Below are positions 1 through 6,045 of a DNA stretch of 13,039 bases, one piece after another; positions within the stretch are counted from its first letter, which is position 1; each line of letters opens with the position of its first letter. The notes beneath the pieces were generated by a model. The model searched no databases and was not told the origin of the DNA. It saw only the letters and a program-made list of their open reading frames with translations. The stretch covers positions 1-13,039 of the forward strand of contig CAMNMO010000043.1 of the NCBI GenBank assembly GCA_946544695.1, written 5' to 3'. Made by a program: the position numbers and the translations under genes. This DNA is from an uncultured Ruminococcus sp. (GTDB lineage Bacteria > Bacillota > Clostridia > Oscillospirales > Ruminococcaceae).

Positions 1-273
1 CACCCAGTAAAAGCCGTCGCCCTTGAGTGTGCCCTTGTATTTACCGAACAGTGTCAGCACCAGTGCTTCCTGCGGGCGCAGCACTTTAAGTCCCAGAAAC
101 GGGATCCAGCCTAAAGCCACCCAGGCTATGCCGACCGCAGATATCAGCTTGCCTGTCCCGCCCTTCATGCATGCACCTAAGGGTATGCATGCGATGGCTG
201 CTATGAAAAGCAGCAAAAACAGCATCATCATTGCCATTCCGTTTTTCTTTGTCGATAAGATCTTTTCAGTCAT
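1..273 (-). CDS. SPFH/band-7 domain membrane protein, N-terminal part
   Basis: This leftward gene is cut by the left edge; 91 residues are visible. They show a Lys-rich start, two hydrophobic segments (about residues 12-32 and 40-60), then LRPQEALVLTLFGKYKG, which is the usual opening of an SPFH (stomatin/prohibitin/flotillin) domain. Family members are membrane-bound scaffold proteins that form large oligomers; a precise role cannot be read here. The start at 273 is chosen because AGGAGG lies 8 bases upstream. A second in-frame ATG at 321 would add 16 residues (MKNNKEMRQQ...) but has no Shine-Dalgarno sequence. The DUF4003-like gene lies 93 bases upstream on the same strand with no terminator between, so the two are probably co-transcribed. 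The family call is firm; the function is not. Confidence 0.85.
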   Translation of the reverse strand, partial: MTEKILSTKKNGMAMMMLFLLLFIAAIACIPLGACMKGGTGKLISAVGIAWVALGWIPFLGLKVLRPQEALVLTLFGKYKGTLKGDGFYWV

Positions 274-321
274 AGTAGGTTCCTCCTGTCGTTGTTGTCT
301 CATTTCCTTGTTGTTCTTCAT

Positions 322-337
322 GGTACTGTCCAGTACC
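322..337. repeat. 16-bp inverted repeat GGTACTGTCCAGTACC
   Basis: Two perfect 7-bp arms (GGTACTG and CAGTACC) flank TC in the gap between the DUF4003-like gene and the SPFH gene. In the leftward transcript this could form a 6-bp hairpin with a GGAC loop just before the alternative ATG at 321. It has no U-run, so it is not an intrinsic terminator. It may be a small processing or stabilising hairpin, a protein-binding site, or chance. Confidence 0.4.
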
Positions 338-366
338 GATAGCTTTTTTGTTTATATCTTTCCTTG

Positions 367-1353
367 TCAGTTTGCAGCAGCTGCTGCGGAAGTTGCTGCA
401 CTGCATGCGATGATCGCACAGAGTGCTGCTTCCTGCGCTGCCAGCATTGCGATGGTGCTTACCGTTGCAGCCACACCCGTTATATCGTTTTCGGGCTTGA
501 ATACCACTGCTGTCAGCATTGCGGCATGCATCAGTCTTTCCTTTTTGCCGAAGCCCAGTGCGCCGTAGCCCTTCTGTGTTTCAAGGAAAGCGTCTATCTC
601 GCAGATGGTATCTGCCAGCACCTTTTTGTCCTCATCGAACAGCGATATCGCTGCCAGTGCAGCCAGTTCATGGCTTTTGCCGTACTTCTTGCCTGCTTCG
701 CCCAGCAGCTCGAACAGACTTACCAGCCTTGCGGTCTTGTCCTCAGCGGTGCCGTCAGCCATTGCCAGTATGTGTGAGCAGTTCTGCACTGCCTGCTTGT
801 CGGAAAAGTGCTTTTTCAGCAGCGTGAAACACTGTTCGGCACCGTCACAAAGTTCAGCAGCGTCCTTGCAGGTCATCGCCATGAAGCCTGCCATTACGCT
901 GTCCTCACTGCCTGTGAGAATGGGGTGTTCCTTTTTCATCATATCGAAGATGACCTTGCCGTCAGCGGCTATCTTTGCAGCGCCTGCTTCGTCGGTGGTT
1001 TCAGCTGCCGCCAGACTCAGCAGTGCGGTGTAGGCAGACCTGCCCAGCTGCTTTTTGATGACATCGTAGCAAGCCTTTGTTCTGTCAATGAATGCCTGCG
1101 GGTCATCGGATATATACATCTTAGTGATGATAGACATATCCAGTGTGCCACGCAGATATGACAGTGAGTCAACACTTTTTTTCAGCATCTTTTTGAGCTC
1201 TTTCAGCCTGTCGGGGTCAGCGGTGACACCTGCGGCAGTCAGCGTGCAGGCAGCAGCAGGGAACATGTAGCCGCTTTCCAGCTGGAATGTTTTTTTGAGC
1301 ACATCACGGTTTGTGATGTAGTCGGTGCAGATCTTTCTGATAGTTTCGTTCAT
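367..1353 (-). CDS. Probable DUF4003 family protein
   Basis: The protein has 328 residues, mostly helical and rich in Ala, Leu and Lys, with no signal peptide. The first 310 residues look soluble and cytosolic; the last 40 are an Ala/Ile-rich hydrophobic stretch ending in a poly-Ala tail, which could touch the membrane. Length and overall pattern (paired helices, an LLSLAAAETTD-like segment, a GYGALG segment near residue 265) fit the DUF4003 family of Firmicutes, whose function is unknown. This assignment is from memory of the family and was not tested by search. The start at 1353 follows AAGGAG with a suitable spacer and a well-formed promoter at 1408-1436. It is the first gene of a leftward pair with the SPFH membrane protein, which suggests a shared envelope-related role (inference). 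Confidence 0.75.
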   Translation of the reverse strand: MNETIRKICTDYITNRDVLKKTFQLESGYMFPAAACTLTAAGVTADPDRLKELKKMLKKSVDSLSYLRGTLDMSIITKMYISDDPQAFIDRTKACYDVIKKQLGRSAYTALLSLAAAETTDEAGAAKIAADGKVIFDMMKKEHPILTGSEDSVMAGFMAMTCKDAAELCDGAEQCFTLLKKHFSDKQAVQNCSHILAMADGTAEDKTARLVSLFELLGEAGKKYGKSHELAALAAISLFDEDKKVLADTICEIDAFLETQKGYGALGFGKKERLMHAAMLTAVVFKPENDITGVAATVSTIAMLAAQEAALCAIIACSAATSAAAAAN

Positions 1354-1397
1354 GTCGTTTCTCCTTATTATGTATGTGTATTATTATCATCTCTTGA

Positions 1398-1416
1398 TGA
1401 TATCATAATGATATCA
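1398..1416. promoter_or_regulatory. 19-bp perfect palindrome over the -10 box, putative operator
   Basis: TGATATCAT-A-ATGATATCA is a perfect palindrome with 9-bp arms around a single base. It covers the -10 element of the leftward promoter, the classic position for a repressor site. A partial further half-site (TTGATGATATCA) overlaps its left side. The cognate regulator is not in the window. Confidence 0.55.
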
Positions 1417-1436
1417 CATTGAATAACAAATGTCAA
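1408..1436 (-). promoter_or_regulatory. Sigma-A-type promoter for the DUF4003-SPFH unit
   Basis: Read leftward, TTGACA (1431-1436) is followed by exactly 17 bases and TATCAT (1408-1413). The -35 is a perfect consensus and the -10 matches at four of six positions. It lies about 55 bases upstream of the start codon at 1353. The -10 box sits inside a palindrome, so the promoter is probably repressed by a dimeric regulator. Confidence 0.75.
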
Positions 1437-1541
1437 TAGTATTTACCTTCTTTTACCTTGCTTTTGTATGCTGTTATAAAAATATCATCGTAAATCGAAC
1501 GCTTGATGTACAATAAAGACAAAAAAATCCCCGAATTTTTA

Positions 1542-1553
1542 TGACACCTGTCA
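1542..1553. promoter_or_regulatory. Near-palindrome upstream of degV, putative operator
   Basis: TGACA-CC-TGTCA is perfect over 12 bases, and flanking T-rich and A-rich runs extend the symmetry to about 24 bases with one mismatch. It is centred roughly 55-60 bases upstream of the predicted degV transcription start, just upstream of the -35 box, a position more typical of activator sites than of simple repression. It might also serve the divergent leftward unit. No regulator is visible. Confidence 0.35.
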
Positions 1554-1574
1554 AAAAAAGTTGGCTGAAAACGG

Positions 1575-1603
1575 TTGCAATATGGGAGAAAGTGTGCTAT
1601 AAT
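1575..1603 (+). promoter_or_regulatory. Extended -10 promoter for degV
   Basis: TTGCAA (1575-1580), a 17-base spacer and a perfect TATAAT (1598-1603) preceded by TGC make a strong extended -10 promoter. Transcription would start near 1610, giving a leader of about 75 bases before the degV start codon at 1687. Confidence 0.8.
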
Positions 1604-1686
1604 TACATAAAAGTATGCGGGGCAGCTTTGATATCTTCCGCTTTGTCACCGCCATACCCAAAATACTGTTTAACGGAGTGATGATT

Positions 1687-2550
1687 ATGAGACCATATAC
1701 ACTTTTCTGTGATTCTACCTGCGACCTTCCCGAAGAACGCCTTGCTAAAATGGACTGCAAGATACTTCACCTGTCCTTCGAGATAGACGGTCAGTCCTAC
1801 ACCACTGAGGAGATCTCCATGCAGGAATTTTACAGGAGAATGCGTGAGGATGCCGTTACCAAGACTTCCCAGATCTCAGTGGGCGTCTGTGAAGATGCCT
1901 TTGAAGCTGAGATCAAAAAGGGCAATGATGTGCTTTATCTGGCGTTTTCTTCAGGTCTCAGCGGCACCTATAACAGTGCACTTGTCGCTAAAGACCACCT
2001 GCTTGAACAGTACCCCGATGCCAGGATAGAGGTGGTAGATTCGCTGGCTGCGTCTTCGGGCGAAGGTCTGCTGCTTATCTATGCCGAACAGAAAAAGCGT
2101 GAGGGCATGACCATTGACCAGCTGCGTGACTGGCTGGAGGTCAGCAGATACCGTATATGCCATGTATTTACCGTTGACGACCTGAAATACCTGTTCAGGG
2201 GCGGCAGAGTCAGCCGTGCGGCTGCGCTGGCAGGCACCGTTCTTGGCATAAAGCCTGTGCTTAATGTGGATAACGACGGTCACCTTATCCCGCAGGACAA
2301 GGTGCGTGGCAGGAAAAAGTCCATTGAACGTCTGGGGCAGATGATACGTGACAGGAAGGGAAGTCACCCGAACCCCATAGTCACCATAAGTCACGGCGAC
2401 TGCATACAGGACGCAAAGTTCGCAGAAGCCATGATGAAGGAGATATTCGGGCAGGACACAGAGGTGGTCATAGCCTACACAGGTCCCGTTATCGGTGCGC
2501 ATTCAGGTCCCGGCACACTGGCGCTGTTTTTCTGGGGCGATTACAGATAG
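1687..2550 (+). CDS. DegV family fatty-acid-binding protein
   Basis: This protein of 287 residues matches the usual DegV length of about 280-290. DegV proteins bind a long-chain fatty acid between two domains; in Firmicutes the related FakB proteins present fatty acids to the kinase FakA, which feeds exogenous fatty acids into phospholipids. Visible hallmarks are DSTCDLP at residues 9-15, SSGLSGTYNSA near 88-98, GGRVSR at 172-177 and the C-terminal GPVIGAHSGPG. The start at 1687 is preferred over ATG codons at 1615 and 1681: GGAG at 1675-1678 lies 8 bases before 1687 but only 2 before 1681, and 1615 would add a long non-homologous extension. It has its own promoter and no clear terminator. 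A FakB role specifically is inference, since no fakA is in the window. Confidence 0.93.
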   Translation: MRPYTLFCDSTCDLPEERLAKMDCKILHLSFEIDGQSYTTEEISMQEFYRRMREDAVTKTSQISVGVCEDAFEAEIKKGNDVLYLAFSSGLSGTYNSALVAKDHLLEQYPDARIEVVDSLAASSGEGLLLIYAEQKKREGMTIDQLRDWLEVSRYRICHVFTVDDLKYLFRGGRVSRAAALAGTVLGIKPVLNVDNDGHLIPQDKVRGRKKSIERLGQMIRDRKGSHPNPIVTISHGDCIQDAKFAEAMMKEIFGQDTEVVIAYTGPVIGAHSGPGTLALFFWGDYR

Positions 2551-2706
2551 TAACATATTGCACATTTCAGCGTGGATATCGTGCAGTTTCAAATCTTCAT
2601 AAAATATTTATATAAGATAATAATCTTTGTATTTTGCATAAATTTTCAAGCTGAATTTTGTGTAAGTGTGCCAAGAAAACGATATCAATATTGTTGAAAT
2701 AGTGTA

Positions 2707-2735
2707 TTGCAATTTTCTGGGATTTCAATTATAAT
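2707..2735 (+). promoter_or_regulatory. Sigma-A-type promoter for the exported stalk protein
   Basis: TTGCAA (2707-2712) is followed by 17 bases and a perfect TATAAT (2730-2735). The start codon at 2772 lies close behind, giving a leader of about 30 bases with GGGAG 9 bases before the ATG. The 2551-2706 stretch before it is AT-rich and shows no gene and no clear degV terminator. Confidence 0.8.
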
Positions 2736-2771
2736 ATAAGTAACTTTAAATGGGAAAGGGAGTTTTATAAT

Positions 2772-3845
2772 ATGAAACTGACAAAGATCTTCGCAGGCAT
2801 GGCTGCTTCCGTTGTTGCGGCTTCTTGTCTGGCACTGTCCGCATCTGCGGTAGACCTGAGAAAAGATGAGCAGGCTACACCTAAGTTCAACCTGATCCTC
2901 ATCACTACTGACATTCCTCTTGATGATTACGATACCGATGATGACGGCAATGATTACGCTATCGTTGACGACAAGGAAGTAAAGGTCACCAATGTAACTC
3001 TGTCACTGGGCGGCGACACCTACACACTGGACGTCGCTCCCCTGAAGTCTGACATGAACTACCTGACATGGAACGTTATCAACGTTTATGACAGCAAGTT
3101 CAGCGGCATCGAGCCTTCCCGCATTCCCGGTGAGGGCGAGACTGTAAGCCTGGATTTCACTGTTGAGACCGAGGCTGAGCTGGACGGCAACATGGGTATC
3201 GCATTCCAGACAGACGGTACATGGAATTTCAGAAACTGCTATAACCCCGATGACACCGAGGCTTCTGCAAAGGCAACATTCCCGCTGACCGCAGTAGGCG
3301 TTCAGGGTGCTGCAAACGGCTTTGACACCGATGTTCCTTGTGAGGACGCTGCACTGACAGGCGCAGGCGACTATCACCTGTCCATCGCTGCAAGCGGTGA
3401 GATCGACACTGATATTCAGGTGTTCGATGACGGTACACAGAGAAGCGGCACAGGTCTGAAGTGGTCTATGGATAAGAGCTGGGAAGCTCAGGAGGGCGAA
3501 GGCGAAGAATCCAAGGCTGAGGAAGAGTCCAAGGCAGAGGAGAGCAAGGCTGACGACAGCAAGACCGAGAGCAAGGCTGAGGAGTCTAAGGCTGAGGAAA
3601 GCAAGGCAGAAGAAAGCAAGGCTGAGGAATCCAAGACCGAGAGCAAGGCTGCTTCCAACAACACCAGCAGCAAGGCTGCTACCACCACTACCACTACCAC
3701 AACCACCACCAGCAAGGCTGCTACCACCACTTCCAGCGCTGCTGCATCTGATAACACCAATCAGGCAACAGGTTCCGCTGCCGGTCTGGCAATGGCAGGT
3801 CTGGCAGTTGCAGGCGCAGTTGCAGTTATTTCCAAGAGAAAGTAA
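2772..3845 (+). CDS. Exported stalk protein with a C-terminal sorting-like tail
   Basis: The 357-residue protein is built for export and surface display. Residues 1-26 form a Sec signal peptide with an ASA cleavage site before Val27. Residues 27-240 are an acidic, probably beta-rich domain with motifs such as GIAFQTDGTWNFRN and LTGAGDYHLSI that recall carbohydrate-binding beta-sandwiches; I do not recognise a named family. Residues 245-293 are tandem ESKAEE-type repeats, 304-313 is ten Thr in a row, and 314-329 is Ser/Ala/Thr-rich: together a wall-spanning, possibly glycosylated stalk. The end is NQATG (330-334), an Ala/Gly/Leu hydrophobic segment and SKRK, the layout of a sortase substrate with a non-canonical motif. 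It sits alone between its promoter and terminator. The codon choice (AAC, GAC, AAG, CTG) suggests high expression. Confidence 0.85.
   Translation: MKLTKIFAGMAASVVAASCLALSASAVDLRKDEQATPKFNLILITTDIPLDDYDTDDDGNDYAIVDDKEVKVTNVTLSLGGDTYTLDVAPLKSDMNYLTWNVINVYDSKFSGIEPSRIPGEGETVSLDFTVETEAELDGNMGIAFQTDGTWNFRNCYNPDDTEASAKATFPLTAVGVQGAANGFDTDVPCEDAALTGAGDYHLSIAASGEIDTDIQVFDDGTQRSGTGLKWSMDKSWEAQEGEGEESKAEEESKAEESKADDSKTESKAEESKAEESKAEESKAEESKTESKAASNNTSSKAATTTTTTTTTTSKAATTTSSAAASDNTNQATGSAAGLAMAGLAVAGAVAVISKRK
3504..3650 (+). repeat. Tandem ESKAEE-type coding repeat
   Basis: About ten imperfect 12-18 base units coding for ESKAEE, ESKADD and SKTES variants lie in the stalk of the exported protein (residues 245-293). 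Synonymous changes (GAG/GAA, GCT/GCA, AGC/TCC/TCT) have broken the DNA identity between units, but they could still drive length variation between strains. Confidence 0.85.
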
Positions 3846-3871
3846 TTTTCCATCAATACAACATCTTATGA

Positions 3872-3901
3872 AGAGTCTCCCTTATGGGGGACTCTTTTTT
3901 T
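3872..3901 (+). terminator. Rho-independent terminator of the stalk-protein gene
   Basis: AGAGTCTCCC (3872-3881) pairs with GGGGGACTCT (3886-3895) through a TTAT loop, with one U-G wobble, and the T-run continues to 3901. It starts 26 bases after the stop codon. Confidence 0.92.
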
Positions 3902-3921
3902 GGCGGACTTTCAGCGGCACC

Positions 3922-3954
3922 AAAAAAAGGCACCCCTGCTTTTGCAGAAGTGCC
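3922..3954 (-). terminator. Rho-independent terminator of the rsmD-coaD operon
   Basis: Read leftward, GGCACTTCTGC (3944-3954) pairs with GCAGGGGTGCC (3929-3939) through an AAAA loop, with two U-G wobbles, and is followed by seven T (3922-3928). It starts 15 bases after the stop codon of the last operon gene. Two separate one-way terminators lie between the convergent genes. Confidence 0.92.
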
Positions 3955-3969
3955 TGTGGAATATTCGTC

Positions 3970-4560
3970 TTATTCGCTGAGCTTGGAAATAGCTTCCTTC
4001 ATGCGGTTGATGTCGTCAAGGCTCTTGGAAAGTCTCTCAACATCGCCTGTCAGCAGTGCTGATGTCTCACCGAGGGTGGAGTTTATGTTAGCCACCATTG
4101 CGTCCATTATGCTCTGCTTCTTGTTGTTGGCGTCAGCGATTATGTTCTCAGCCTCAGCCCTTGCCCGACCGATTATGTCAGCAGCTTCCTGATTAGCCTT
4201 CTCAACAGTCTCTCTTGCATACTGGTTTGCACGCTCGATTATCTCCTGCTGGCTCACCAGCTTGTCAGCCTCAGCTTTAGCAGCCTTCATTACCTCAGCT
4301 TTTTCAGTCTCGGCAGCCTGCTTGATCTCCTCAGCTTCCTTCTTGGAATTTTCAAGGATAGTCTTGCGCTGAACTTCCAGCTCCTGAGCACGCTTTATCT
4401 CGGGGGGGACGCTCATTCTAACTTCATCGACCAGCTCATGCAGCTGATCGCCGTCTACCATCTTTTTGTTGGAGAAGGGTACAGTCGCACCGTTATCGAT
4501 AGTTTCGTCTATTCTCTCCAGCAGGTCGTTCAGGGGAGTGTACTCCTTGGGTTCGCTCAT
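3970..4560 (-). CDS. DivIVA-like / ATPase subunit-like coiled-coil protein
   Basis: The 196-residue protein has no membrane segment or signal peptide. Its N-terminus (LNDLLERIDETIDNG, then NKKMVDGDQLHELVDEVRMSVPPEI) matches small clostridial proteins often annotated as 'ATPase' or 'ATP synthase subunit B/H-like'. Residues 55-150 are a long Ala/Glu/Lys heptad coiled coil. That annotation probably reflects coiled-coil resemblance rather than ATP synthase membership, since no atp genes are near. A DivIVA-like cell-division or scaffold role is an alternative; both are inference. The start at 4560 follows AAAGGAAG at a good distance. It is the last gene of the rsmD-coaD operon, 41 bases after coaD, an arrangement I recall as common in Clostridia. 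Confidence 0.75.
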   Translation of the reverse strand: MSEPKEYTPLNDLLERIDETIDNGATVPFSNKKMVDGDQLHELVDEVRMSVPPEIKRAQELEVQRKTILENSKKEAEEIKQAAETEKAEVMKAAKAEADKLVSQQEIIERANQYARETVEKANQEAADIIGRARAEAENIIADANNKKQSIMDAMVANINSTLGETSALLTGDVERLSKSLDDINRMKEAISKLSE

Positions 4561-4581
4561 AATGATACTTCCTTTCGTCGT

Positions 4582-4599
4582 GCCCGTACTTCGTCGGGC
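4582..4599. repeat. Small intercistronic inverted repeat
   Basis: GCCCG (4582-4586) and CGGGC (4595-4599) flank an 8-base loop in the 41-base gap between coaD and the coiled-coil gene. In the leftward transcript it has no U-run after it, so it is more likely a stability or processing hairpin than a terminator. Confidence 0.35.
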
Positions 4600-4601
4600 T
4601 T

Positions 4602-5093
4602 TTATTTATCCGCAGGCTGCAGCCTGTTTTTTATCATTTCCAGTATCTCGGGGGAAACAAAGCCCGAAATATCACCGCCGAAGCTTGCTATCTCCTTGAC
4701 AACGCTTGACGACAGGAACATATTCTCGCCCGCCGTGGTCAGGAAAACAGTTTCGGCATCGTTATACAGTTTTTTGTTGGCAAGCGCCATCTGGAACTCA
4801 TATTCAAAGTCAGATACAGCACGCAGACCCTTCACGATCACCGCAGCACCTGTCATTTTAAGGTAATCCGCCAGCAGACCGTCATAGCAGTCCACCACCA
4901 CATTATCAAGATCTTTGGTGACAGCGATTATCATTTCCATTCTTTCTTTGGTGGAAAATACAGCCTTGTTCTTGTTGCGGTTGAAGCTGACCAGCACTAT
5001 CACCTTGTCAAACAGCTTAGAAGCTCGCTCGATAATATCAAGATGACCGAGTGTAACAGGGTCGAAGCTTCCCGGGCATACAGCAATTTTCAT
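4602..5093 (-). CDS. coaD: Phosphopantetheine adenylyltransferase (PPAT)
   Basis: CoaD joins 4'-phosphopantetheine and ATP to give dephospho-CoA and pyrophosphate, the fourth step of coenzyme A synthesis (EC 2.7.7.3), in the cytosol. The 163 residues match the usual length of about 160. The nucleotidyltransferase signature is complete: GSFDPVTLGH with T14-x-G16-H17, KGLRAVSDFEYEFQMA in the centre, and ENMFLSSSVVKEIA (123-136), the counterpart of the family's SSS-x-VKE motif. The start at 5093 lies 6 bases after the rsmD stop codon, and its ribosome binding site (GAGGAAG) lies inside the last codons of rsmD, indicating translational coupling. The rsmD-coaD order is widely conserved in bacteria. 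Confidence 0.98.
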   Translation of the reverse strand: MKIAVCPGSFDPVTLGHLDIIERASKLFDKVIVLVSFNRNKNKAVFSTKERMEMIIAVTKDLDNVVVDCYDGLLADYLKMTGAAVIVKGLRAVSDFEYEFQMALANKKLYNDAETVFLTTAGENMFLSSSVVKEIASFGGDISGFVSPEILEMIKNRLQPADK

Positions 5094-5099
5094 ATCAGA

Positions 5100-5648
5100 T
5101 TATTCTTCCTCTGTCGGTATTTTAAAAATAGTAACAGCTATTTTGCCGTACTTGTAGCGCTTGTGCTTTTTCAGTCTGCCGAACTCATCACCGAGTTCAA
5201 GTCCCTTTTCGTGCTCGCATATAACTATGGCACGGTCGCTGAGGTGTTTATCAAGTTCAGGCAGGACTTTTTCGATGGTACCGAAGCCGTAAGGCGGGTC
5301 AAGTATAACGATATCGAACTGACCTTTAGCGACTTTGAGGTATTCAAGGCTGTCCATATTGAGAACACGGGATTCCTTATTGAACTTGCAGTCGGTGATA
5401 TTCTCCTTGATAACAGCGACAGCAGCGGGGTTGGAATCGACGAAAACGCAGTGTGACGCATCACGGCTGAGGGCTTCAATGCCCATCTGACCGCTGCCTG
5501 CGAAAAGGTCGAGCACCTGAGACCCCGGGACATCGAACTGTATAGCTGAAAAGACAGCTTCCTTGACCATATCGGTAGTGGGTCTGGTATCGAGTGTATC
5601 GAGTGTTTTCAATTTTTTGCCTCTGCGTGAACCGGTAATAACTCTCAT
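5100..5648 (-). CDS. rsmD: 16S rRNA (guanine(966)-N2)-methyltransferase
   Basis: RsmD methylates N2 of G966 (E. coli numbering) in 16S rRNA, using S-adenosylmethionine. The 182 residues match the family length. The SAM-binding motif VLDLFAGSGQMGIEAL lies at 45-60, the acidic residue of motif II at D71, and the catalytic LDPPYGFG at 116-123. The N-terminus MRVITGSRRGKKL and DTRPTTDMVKEAVFS are typical of the family. The start at 5648 has AGGAG about 9 bases upstream and a promoter at 5680-5708, so this is the first gene of a leftward operon with coaD and the coiled-coil gene. Confidence 0.97.
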   Translation of the reverse strand: MRVITGSRRGKKLKTLDTLDTRPTTDMVKEAVFSAIQFDVPGSQVLDLFAGSGQMGIEALSRDASHCVFVDSNPAAVAVIKENITDCKFNKESRVLNMDSLEYLKVAKGQFDIVILDPPYGFGTIEKVLPELDKHLSDRAIVICEHEKGLELGDEFGRLKKHKRYKYGKIAVTIFKIPTEEE

Positions 5649-5679
5649 AAAACAATACTCCTATAACGCTTATACAACT

Positions 5680-5708
5680 ATTATACAATATTTCTGAGCT
5701 TTTGTCCA
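5680..5708 (-). promoter_or_regulatory. Sigma-A-type promoter of the rsmD-coaD operon
   Basis: Read leftward, TGGACA (5703-5708, one mismatch to consensus) is followed by 17 bases and a perfect TATAAT (5680-5685) preceded by TG one base upstream (TTGTATAAT). The leader before the rsmD start codon is about 25 bases. Confidence 0.8.
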
Positions 5709-5901
5709 GTACATTTTTCACATTTTTTATATTTTTTACAATAGCGTGCGAAAAGTCAGGGAAAAAGTCGGACGGACAGAGAAAGACAGAAGTGTGCCCT
5801 CCTCATCAGACTGTCATCATCACTGCGTTTCATATCACACTTGATGCGAATATTGTGTAACTGCACTATCGCCATCTGCTTGGCAGTCTTTCCGTAACAA
5901 C

Positions 5902-5925
5902 AAAAAACCCCGACTGTTGTCGAGG
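5902..5925 (-). terminator. Orphan leftward intrinsic terminator
   Basis: Read leftward, CCTCGAC (5919-5925) pairs with GTCGGGG (5908-5914) through an AACA loop, with one U-G wobble, and is followed by six T (5902-5907). No clear gene is transcribed into it; the nearest leftward ORF ends at 5976. It may shield the rsmD promoter from readthrough or end a small transcript. Confidence 0.65.
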
Positions 5926-6011
5926 CTTTCTGCGAAGTATAGAAGTATATATGAAGAAAAAAATATGAGGATCTCTCATGCTAATACCCAATAACTTGCC
6001 CTGCATTCCTC

Positions 6012-6045
6012 CGTCTCGCCATAGTGATTAGCCATGGCAGAGACG
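6012..6045. repeat. Imperfect inverted repeat, 11-bp arms
   Basis: CGTCTCGCCAT (6012-6022) and ATGGC-A-GAGACG (6034-6045) can pair over 11 bp with one bulged A and an 11-base loop, in an otherwise AT-rich stretch. It has no T-run on either side. It overlaps the start of the weak rightward ORF at 6034. Confidence 0.5.

Noticed and set aside
1615..1686. Upstream ATG codons at 1615 and 1681 as the degV start
   Set aside because: The GGAG at 1675-1678 is correctly spaced only for 1687, and residues upstream of MRPYTLF do not fit the DegV N-terminus.
1951..2502. Leftward 183-codon open frame opposite degV
   Set aside because: It lies entirely inside a clear DegV family gene, has no ribosome binding site or recognisable motif, and is a mirror frame of it.
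2551..2600. TGCAC...GTGCA pairing after the degV stop codon as a terminator
   Set aside because: The stem is only 5 bp with a long loop and no T-run follows it.
3488..3760. Leftward 90-codon Val/Leu/Ala/Ser frame opposite the stalk repeat
   Set aside because: It is the low-complexity mirror image of the ESKAEE and Thr codons, with no start signal of its own.
5772..5842. Possible hammerhead ribozyme read leftward: CTGATGA core with AAGTGTG/CACACTT as stem II and GAAA nearby
   Set aside because: The sequence between GAAA and CTGATGA cannot form stems I and III and lacks a placed cleavage triplet. A CTGATGA match is expected by chance in a window this size.
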